Shown: positions 56,407-64,000 of the stretch, piece by piece
Position numbering within the stretch: position 1 is the first letter of the stretch
Layout of the letters: every line of letters starts with the position of its first letter
Assembly (NCBI GenBank): GCA_963691655.1
Contig: OY829326.1
Span: 86,359,235 to 86,423,234 of the forward strand
Length of the DNA stretch: 64,000 bases
Reading direction: 5' to 3'
Source of the DNA: Toxonevra muliebris
Lineage: Eukaryota > Arthropoda > Insecta > Diptera > Pallopteridae
Position numbers and translations under genes: made by a program
The notes under the pieces: model-generated
Databases searched by the model: none
Told to the model about the DNA's origin: nothing
The model's input: only the letters and a program-made list of their open reading frames with translations

Positions 56407-57210
56407 AGGAGTGACATTGAAAAAATCTTAACACACGTTTTACCTAATAATTTTCTTTGATCTAGTTATCTTTGAAAAATATGTCAGTTGTTGTTTTTAA
56501 TGACAAACATTTTTCAAACAAAAAATTTTCAAAAAAATCCAAATTGGTCCTACAAAAAATTGTGCAAAGAATTAAGGTCTGCCGTCAAACTGTTTCCAAT
56601 GTTATTAAACAGTTTCAGGAGAATTTGTCCATCGATTGCAAACCTGGTTCGGGAAGAAAACAAGGACCACATGATATTGGGAAAGCCAAGAAAATAGAAA
56701 AGATCTCCAAACACAAAAGCTGCCCGGTTAGCCCAGTACTCTGACTATTTGGTGCGAAAAGTTAAAGCCAATGCAGGTTTGAAAACATACAAAGTCCAAT
56801 AAATTCCAGACAGGAATGCTGCAAAAAATTTAGAAGCTGAAAGAGGGCTCGGAAATTAAAATCGAATTTCATAAAAAAATATTCATGTTGTATAATGGAC
56901 GACGAAATGTATGTATGGTCAAAATTTGTATGTTGCTGATGCTCGAGGAAATGTCGAAGAACAATTTAGAATCCAAAAGCAGACAAAATTTCCTAAAAAA
57001 TTCCTGGTATATTGGGCTGTTGTGAAAAGAAACTTAAAGAGCACAAAAAAGGTGTCCCAAAATATCGAATATTTTAAAAGGAGATGGGCAAACTGTTCCA
57101 AAAAAGGTGTCTGAAACAACTATTAAATCTCTAATGGAAGGCTTACCAAAGAAGGTCCACGAGTTCATAAATAGTGGTTAGAACTATAAAAGTTATATTT
57201 TTCTGTAATT
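56407..57210 (+). mobile_element. DD37E element T3, internally deleted, right end lost
   Basis: Left end AGGAGTGACATTGAAAAAAT after TA. The transposase pieces VCRQTVSNVIKQFQENLSID, CKPGSGRKQGPHDIGKAKK, VADARGNVEEQF, NLKSTKKVSQNIEYFKRRWA and PKKVHEFINSG remain. The second catalytic Asp and Glu region is deleted (YVADARG...FPKKFLVYWAVVKRN). After TTTTTCTGTAATT (~57210) the family sequence stops. Confidence 0.8.
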
Positions 57211-57389
57211 TTATAATTGTGATTCTTAGTAGGTATGAAAATAGCATGTTTAAAACAAAAAACATGAAACGCATATGGGTAGAGATAAAATTGCTAGCGA
57301 CTTAGGTAAACAATATGTCCCTACTATACATTCCTATCGCATGCGATAAATAAATATTTATATATTTACCTTCATATAATGAATTAGAC

Positions 57390-57860
57390 ATGAACTTAAG
57401 TTATAACGTCTAGATTTAATTTTCATAGTCTACTAAAAACTATCATAAACTGTTCGAATGGGGCCTGTTCAGAAAAATGGCACCTAGAATCATTTCTCAC
57501 AAACGCACATTCTCTTATGTATTAGACTTTCAAAGAATGAACTGTTATGCAGACTAATTACAATGAGAAAAAACACAACAGGAAATAAGTATAAGTAAGT
57601 AGTTTCGTTCAATATCTCTATTCAGCGAAGATATTTAAAATCAAATCTGCAATTCTGGGCTTCGATTTCAAAAATTTGTAGCTTATACAGGATGTTGAAA
57701 GACTAAGATCACATGAGGAATTGTGGCGGAATCCGAATCGGCCGCCTGATTTGCCCGTCTTTATATACATTGTGGTTTTTTTTATTACATTTGTTCATTA
57801 AGCCTGATATATATTACTTCGTGATTTTGAAAATTAACGCTAAGATTTAATTTTCAAAGT
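57390..57860 (+). repeat. F1 repeat, copy d
   Basis: The core 57598-57810 has TCTCTATTCAGCGAAGATAT, GAGGAATTGTGGCGGAATCC and GATTTGCCCGTCTTTATATA. On both sides AGATTTAATTTTCA-AGTCT-TAAAAACTA occurs as a direct repeat (57410 and 57848), possibly family termini. Confidence 0.65.
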
Positions 57861-58598
57861 CTCGTAAAAACTAGCAGAAACCATTTTCAGTCTAAATCAG
57901 ACTCGCTGTTTGTACAAATAAAATAATTGCCAGTAATGTTGCAACATTTTAAATGAACTTCTCTTTTATATTCCAAACATTTAATTGAATCGATTTAGTT
58001 TTTTGGGCATCAGGCTCAAACAAATTATGCAAAGTCTTCACGCCAGTGAAAGTAATCAATTTTAAAATTGTTGTATATTTCAATAGATAAAAGAAAAACA
58101 AATATTTTGGATATATTTACCTCAATAAAAGCTTAAAAATAATATTAAATTCACAACCAAATACTACACTCGAAGAAAATTTTAGAAACTATAAATTCAC
58201 ACTTTTTCACGGGAAAAACGAAAAACGAAATCGTGTACATTTATTCAGTCTTCTAAGAAATGAGCCGCTATATAAAGCATATGTATTAACTACTTGACAG
58301 ATATCTAGCTGCCATATACAAAAAATTAATGCAAATTGTCACGTTACCCCCACTTTACTTAACTAACCTATTAAAATCATGTCTTGCATTTTTCTTTTTT
58401 TTTAAAGTTCGTAGCAGACTTATCTGATTTCGATTTTTTTGGAATGGCCGATATGTACAATTTTTACATTACATTTTTCATTCATTAATTTTCTTCCATA
58501 CAAAATAAAATATTCAAATAAAATTTAGGTATATTTAAATAAATTACTATAGGTTTTTCAAAATGAAATTCGACAACACCGCTCTAAAATACAAATTT
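57861..58598. other. Interval without recognised gene
   Basis: AT-rich; a stretch at 58140-58240 is weakly like 5640-5750. Nothing else supported. Confidence 0.35.
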
Positions 58599-59470
58599 GC
58601 TGAAATTTGAATAAAAATTAAAAATTGAAATGTCGAATTGTGAGGGTGATAAAGTTTACTAGTCGGTAAGGCCCCAGTAACTGGGGCTATTTTTTTTGTT
58701 CAAGAAATCTCTTTATGAGAAAACAAATATCAGAAGAGAACCAAACTACTCGTTGGTGTTTGCTTTGTTATTTTTGTATGCAGATAATTCGATAGATAAT
58801 TCTGAGAAATTCCGCTACTAATGTCTTCTCTCTCTTATTTATTATTTACTCCCGCTTAAGCAATCCAGGCGCCCAGAATATACAGCAAGGAGAAATACTC
58901 CAAATATTGACATGAGGTGCAATGTTAATTCTTTTGTAGAAGTTAATTTTGAAATTTCTGTAATGGCTTATTTGCGACAACAATCGGGAAAACAATAAAA
59001 AAAAACACACAACTCTTCTTATTCTTTGCTTTGCTCTTCTGTTACAATCAGAATTTAACATGAGGTGCAATGTCAATTCTTTTGTACATGTTAAATTTCA
59101 TATACCGCTGCTACGATACAAGTAAACAAACAATTTTTGTATTCTCAATACATACATATAATTTCTACAAACATATGTACATGCGACGGAATATATTTTT
59201 GCTTTACTTCTTCTTTATTTTATTTCTCTTGCAAAAATCATAGCATTTGTAATTGAAATCGCTGGATAAATACATTATTTTGAGGTCGTACAGCTTTGAC
59301 ATCTGAGGAAATGTTTATTATGCTCTCTGTGAAAAATCTATAACTTTTTCATTTTTCATGTCTCAGACGTAAACGATGTAGGACTTCAAGCTAATAAACT
59401 TTATCACTAAATCCAATTATCACCCTCACAATTCGACATTTCAATTTTTCATTTTTATTCAAATTTCAGC
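58599..59470. mobile_element. Inverted-repeat element, 872 bp
   Basis: The left GCTGAAATTTGAATAAAAAT continues AAAATTGAAATGTCGAATTG and TGAGGGTGATAA; the right end is its inverse (~60 bp, few mismatches). AAATTT flanks both sides (58593-58598 and 59471-59476). No transposase. It lies immediately upstream of the jockey remnant. Confidence 0.8.
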
Positions 59471-59584
59471 AAATTTGAATAAATTCGTTCTGTCATCAAA
59501 CACACCGAACACATCCACTCATACATTTTGTTCGGTTGGTTTAGTTTTCTACATCGTGGACAGTTGTAGTTCGGTCTATCGGTC

Positions 59585-60154
59585 GGTTAGCTAGGAACTG
59601 GCACGTCAAATTAAATGTTTCAGCAACACGAAGAGCGAATTGAGCATCCTCGCCCTAAAAGGGATCTCCCCCAATGCTTCATATGTCAACACTACGGCCA
59701 CACAAAATCAGGTTGTCGAAGGCAACCTAAGTGCATTAAATGTGTATGGACAACGAATGCGAGAGAAAAACAAGATCCAAAGACGTCAAGTGTGTGTTGT
59801 GTAAAGGTAATCACCCTGTAAATTATAAAGGATGCACCGTATATAAAAAACTCAAGTCGACCGACCACCTTTTCAGCATAAAGGAAGAAAATTATGTCTT
59901 CTCAAGCTGTCAATCAAAATGACCAAAAATGCCAACAAGCTCAATCGAATTTACAGTCACAGCAGCCAACGTATGCCCTAGTAGTTAGTAGTCATACAAA
60001 CCAAATTCCCCACATCAGCAGTAATAACGAAAGTTATGCATTGATCAGTGAAATGCGCGAAATGATGAAGATGCTAAAAGATGTAATGAGCCAAATAACT
60101 GATATGGCTAACCTACTAGTAAGCCTCATATTTAAGACGACTTCATGTTCATAA
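59585..60154 (+). pseudogene. jockey-type ORF1, C-terminal part with zinc knuckles
   Basis: HPRPKRDLPQCFICQHYGHT starts a CX2CX4HX4C knuckle (CFICQHYGHTKSGC), followed by CIKC and, after a frame change near 59755, CVLCKGNHPVNYKGC. A further frame change leads to NESYALISEMREMMKMLKDV, an amphipathic helix, and the stop at 60152-60154. The N-terminal two thirds are missing, so the element is 5' truncated or deleted. Confidence 0.8.
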
Positions 60155-61004
60155 ATATTGCAATATGGAATGCCAACGGACTGTCACACCACTCAATTGA
60201 GCTAGGAATTTTCCTGCAAAAAAATAGCATAGATATTCAACTAGTATCATAAACACATTTTGCTTCTTCAAAATTCTGTCTTACTGTCTTTATCACACAA
60301 TTCTCCCAGATGGATCTGCTATACTCATTAAGAAGATTATCAAGCACTACGAATCTATACATTAAACGGTGCGACAGTATAAAATACCTGAGAAGTCATA
60401 CATTTTTTCTTGTAGGTCTTGTCGAGTAAAACAAGAGTTTTGGGTACCTTTGGGCACTTATAAGCCTGTTATTTGGTTGATTATCAACAGATTTTCAGTT
60501 TCTTACCGGTTTTAGAAAAAAGGAACTTAGACCTTTCGAAGGATATATTTTATTTTAGAAGATTTGAGGAATCTGTGTGTATTTGTCTAGCAAACACAAT
60601 TTTTTTCACTTTTTTGCCTTTTCTCAACTTTGATGGTGTTTGTACACACTATTTTATAAAGGAACTGTACACGTTTATTAACGAGTAAAACGCAACTTTG
60701 TTTTTAAAAATCGGTAAGTAAGTAAACTTTTTATGAACAAATTTTTTTTTTTAAATTAAAATTTTTGGCCATTCAACTCAAAAATGTGTGATGAACCGTT
60801 ATTTTATTATTTATTTTTAAAATTCAGCACCATCAGTTTCTCGTTGCATTTATTTTTATTTATTTTTGTTCGGCTTGTTAATCGCTGAACTGGCCCAGGT
60901 TATCTGAGAAGTAGTTCAAATGCAAATGCAGGAAATGAATTTCTATGGCCATGTTGCAGCAAACTCACTTAAAAATTCATTAACAAAAATGAAATAGACG
61001 TCGC

Positions 61005-62130
61005 TTATGTGATTACCATGAAAATTATCGCATAGCACATCTTTGTGAATGGGATAGTCGTGCACCGAATCGCTATGATCGCAAAGTACGGCCATCTCGT
61101 GAATCGCATTAAATAGGCCGGAAAACGTTTTAAACCTCTTATTAATAAAAGCTGAAGATGTTATTCTGCCACCATTGTATCTAAAGTTAGGATACATGAA
61201 ACAATTTGTTAAAAAATTGGATGTAACTGAAGCCATCAAAAGCAATCCCGGACTATCGGATAGCGATCGTGCCAAAAAATTCAATACCAGCAAAAGTACT
61301 GCTAGACGAATACGCATAAAAGCTGGGCTAAAGTGCTATCGTGCTATAAAATATCCAAAATAGAACAGACAAACAGAATTTGCTGGCCAAAAAACGTGCT
61401 TCTAGGTCAAAAATTTTATTTGGCAACGAATCGTGGTAATGTACCCTCAAAATTCAAGTACATAAAAATGGATAAATTTGCAAAGAAAGGAATGGTGTGG
61501 CAGGCTATTTGCAGCTGTGGTCTCAAATCCAGGGCATTTGTGACATCCTCTTCTATGACGTCTGATATTTACATCAAAGAGTGCCTTTCGGAACGACTAT
61601 TGCCATTTGTTCGTCACCAGGCTTCACCAATGAAGTTTTGGCCTGATTTACTATTCTAAGAAAACCATGGATTGGTATCAGACAAATAAAGTAGATGTAG
61701 TGCCCAAATATATGAATCCACCCAATTTCTCCCAGCTTCGACCGATCGAAAAATACTGGGCTATTACAAAATATAAGTTGAAGAAAAATGCAGATATTGT
61801 GAATTCAATGTTACTAAAACGGAACCAAAAATTATAGTATTAAAACACAATATTAAACTTATCATTTAATACATTATTTGTTATTCTGAGTGTTCTGGTT
61901 AAAAAGATACAGCAACTTTCCTGCGTGCCAATTTTGCGTGAACCGTGCTTTATTCTTCTCAGATAACTTGGGCCAGTTTAGCGATGAACGAGCCGAACAT
62001 TTTCACCAAGAAATAGCTACAATTGAAAAGCGCTTCGAAGCAAAAAATAAATATGATTTCAGAATATTGTTGGTCACTTCAACGAGAAACTAATGGTGCT
62101 GAATTTAAAAAAAAAAACGGTTTATCACAC
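61005..62130 (+). pseudogene. Unclassified mobile-element protein, split by a DD37E insertion
   Basis: Left part: LCEWDSRAPNRYDRKVRPSR, then after frame change KAEDVILPPLYLKLGYMKQF. Right part: FFSDNLGQFSDERAEHFHQE, IATIEKRF and, after frame change, ISEYCWSLQRETNGAEFKKK. I recall the same order (CLWDSRA, LPPLHIKLGLMKQFVK, FPENLG-FSDE-GERFHQDI, MMADYCW-LKR) in repetitive, unannotated proteins of many arthropods and cnidarians. I do not know its enzymatic role. About 100 residues between the halves are missing. Confidence 0.6.
61213..61957 (+). pseudogene. DD37E transposon copy inserted in the unknown gene
   Basis: VTEAIKSNPGLSDSDRAKKF and KSTARRIRIKAGLKCYRA (HTH), LLGQKFYLATNRGNVPSKFK, KKGMVWQAICSCGLKSRAFV, IYIKECLSERLLPFVRHQ, KFWPDL (second Asp), then after frame change LRPIEKYWAITKYKLKK (Glu). 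The segment with the first Asp is deleted. The 3' non-coding end to TTTGCGTGAACCG matches 2525-2641. The left terminus is missing. Confidence 0.75.
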
Positions 62131-62746
62131 ATTTTTGATTTGAATGGCCAAAAATAAAAAGTTTAATAACTCAGTCAATTACTTACCGATTTTTAAAACC
62201 AAACTTGCGTTTTACTCATTAATAGAGTTTTTAGAATAAATCCATGGGTAGTATAGCTCCTTTATAAAATAGTGTGCACAAACACCGTCAAAGTTGAGAA
62301 AAGGCGAAAAAAGTGAAAAAAAAAATTGTGTTTGCCAGACATATACACACAGCTTCCTCAAATCTTCTAAAATAAAATATATATCGTTCGAAAGGTCTAA
62401 GTTTTTTTTTTTCCAAAACCAGTAGGAAACTGAAAATCTGTTGATAATCAACCAAATTACAGGCTTATAAGTGCCCAAAGGTACCCAAAACCGTTTTTTT
62501 AACGGTAAATCAAGATTTTGGGAGTGTTTGGAAAGTTTCAAGTACAGACTCTTGTTTTACTCCACAAGACCTACAAGAAAAGTAGTATGACTTCCTAGAT
62601 ATTTCTACTTCACTAAATTTTGTAACACTGTGTTATAGAACAGATGAAATTCAATATACAAATGTTATAGTTGAGGACTCAATCGGTTCATTACTTATTT
62701 TTACCATCTATAGCCCACCTTAACTCAACATAAGATGATAGTTTTT

Positions 62747-63016
62747 TAGAAGACTATGCAAATTAAATCTAGAGGTTAATTTTCAAAGTCATGACTTAAG
62801 TTCATGTCAATTTCGTTATTTGAAGTTATATATAAACAGGTTAATGAACAAATGTAGTCATCACAACAACAATGTATATAGAGACGGGCAAATCAGACGG
62901 CCGTTTCGGAATCCGCCACGATTTGCCTGTCTCTATGTACATTGTTGTTGTGATGACTACATTTGTTCATTAACCTGTTTATATATAACTTCAAATAAAA
63001 AAGGACGTCTACGTTA
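62747..63016. repeat. F1 hairpin, copy e, in jockey ORF2
   Basis: Near-perfect palindrome: GAAGTTATATATAAACAGGT, TAATGAACAAATGTAGTCAT, CACAACAACAATGTATATAG and GAGACGGGCAAATC, mirrored after a ~20-base centre. AGTTTTT is present on both sides (62740-62746 and 63017-63023), a probable 7-bp duplication. Removal restores the jockey frame. Confidence 0.8.
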
Positions 63017-64000
63017 AGTTTTTCAAAACCCCCCTGGCATGCCGTTTTATAGTTGGAGGCGACTACAATGCAAAACATATACTATGGGGTTCTCGACTTA
63101 CAACAACAAAGGGACGTGAATTATACAGTACAACACAAACTATCAACTTAAAAGTTGTATCTACCAGAGAACCGACATACTGGCCTTCGGATCCGAATAA
63201 GATACCAGATCTAGTCGATTTTTGCATAACTAAAGGTTTTTCGAATGCCCAGATAACCTGTAAGTCTAACCTTGATCTGTCATCAGATCACTCGCCCATG
63301 CTGATTACCATAACCAAAAAGCTCCAAAATACCCTTCTGAATTGTCAGCTTTGTAACAGTCGCACAAATTGAACACATTTTAAAACCATATTGTCGTCGA
63401 CCCTCTGCACGAAATTACCTCTTAAAAGCAAGAATGATATAATTGAGGCTACTGAATGTCTAACCAAATGTATACTGGAAGCAGCTTGGGAATCCACACC
63501 AGTCAGGAAACTTTTCAATCAAAGGCACGTATATCACAATCTGCATATACGAAATAAAATAAAAGGCAAGCGTCAAGCAAGAAAAATCTGGCAGCATACT
63601 AGATCTCCTGAAGCAAACTTCGCTTAAATAAACTGAATAAAAAACAACTTCAGCAGCAAAAAGAACAAGAAATGAAACAGTTCTTACAAGGCTTGGAACC
63701 AACCCACCTCTCTAATTATTCCTTGTGGAAAGTTAATAAAAAAATCAACACCACGATCGCGTTTCGACCCCCACTTCAAAAAACCGATAACTCTTGGGCC
63801 AAAACTCCTATGGCGAAAATATAGCTCTTCGCTGATCATCTAAAAGATGTATTCTCACCACATATCAAGGCGGGTGATCCTTCAACAGACGCCGATGTTT
63901 CTTCGTTATTAGAGGAACCCCATCAAATGGAACTACTGATGAAGAAATTCACTAGAATGGAAATATCCACTACGATCAGTAGACTGAAAGAACATAAGCA

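Larger units (their letters stand above)
60376..62636. mobile_element. Inverted-repeat (fold-back) element with ~550-650 bp arms
   Basis: The arms 60376-60935 and 61962-62636 are inverse copies. Shared words include TTCTTGTAGGTCTTGT, TGGGTACCTTTGGGCACTTA, TTGATTATCAACAGATTTTC, TTTTAGAAGATTTGAGGAA and AAAAATCGGTAAGTAA. Tips are CGGTGCGACAGTATAAA and, inverse, CAGTGTTACAAAATTT. It splits the jockey ORF2 in codon order. Each arm carries the 3' end of the same unknown gene, as if two copies joined head to head. Confidence 0.75.
60145..64000 (+). pseudogene. jockey-type ORF2: endonuclease and start of RT (runs off window)
   Basis: The ATG at 60145 overlaps the ORF1 stop by 10 bases. INIAIWNANGLSHHSIELGI opens the AP endonuclease. 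Interrupted at ~60376-62636, it resumes YRTDEIQYTNVIVEDSIGSL and FTIYSPP. Interrupted again at 62747-63016, it resumes FIVGGDYNAKHILWGSRL, PDLVDFCITKGF and DLSSDHSPMLITITKK (catalytic SDH). The linker continues TKCILEAAWESTPVRK to the RT approach FTRMEISTTISRLKEHK at the right edge. Stops and frame changes (60250, 62722, 63373, 63822) show decay. Confidence 0.85.

Noticed and set aside
60943..61317. Minus-strand 124-codon frame
   Set aside because: It is antisense to the plus-strand WDSRA...LPPLYLKLG reading and the DD37E HTH, both recognisable families.

Overview
The window looks like a higher-dipteran fly genome. It is AT-rich and intron-containing, with two conserved eukaryotic genes and a transposon set typical of flies: mariner, Tc1/DD37E, hAT, copia, jockey, LOA-like and CR1/Jockey-like elements. 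Species is not determinable by eye. I found no bacterial, viral-genome, CRISPR or rRNA features.

Real genes. Two conserved genes lie on the + strand and both are incomplete. The last two coding exons of mitochondrial poly(A) polymerase (MTPAP) are at 4042-4501 and 6487-6897, and earlier exons are not visible to the left. The first two coding exons of NAA30, the catalytic subunit of the NatC N-terminal acetyltransferase, are at 32829-33635 and 36760-37005. I could not find the final NAA30 exon downstream.

Layout. 0-4 kb: Tc1/DD37E relics and a hairpin repeat (F1). 4-7 kb: the MTPAP 3' end, with a non-LTR fragment in its intron. 7-16 kb: AT-rich DNA with Tc1 relics, a deleted copy of transposon X and a repeat-rich element. 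16-23 kb: a minus-strand LOA-like retrotransposon split by a 3.45-kb DNA transposon (X2) with an 8-bp target duplication. 24.1-26.2 kb: a GC-richer unit with 23 tandem 46-bp repeats, three ~165-bp repeats and a TATA box. 26.6-31 kb: a repeat with an internal tRNA-like promoter, then a copia remnant flanked by inverted repeats. 32.8-38.2 kb: NAA30, with three terminal-inverted-repeat elements in intron 1 and a hAT relic beyond exon 2. 38.7-40 kb: a non-autonomous hAT element. 42.6-45.2 kb: an inverted-repeat structure around a Tc1/DD37E copy. 45.2-51.1 kb: a CR1/Jockey-like element hit by four successive insertions and one tandem duplication. 51-57 kb: Tc1 relics, including a near-complete DD37E copy. 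58.6-64 kb: a jockey element cut by an inverted-repeat element and by an F1 hairpin, running off the right edge.

The genes do not form a functional system. The window is best read as two housekeeping genes separated by a dense transposon graveyard. The most informative parts are the datable nesting at 45-51 kb, the unassigned transposon X2, and the unclassified mobile protein inside the inverted-repeat element at 60.4-62.6 kb. All calls come from reading; no alignment or database search was run.
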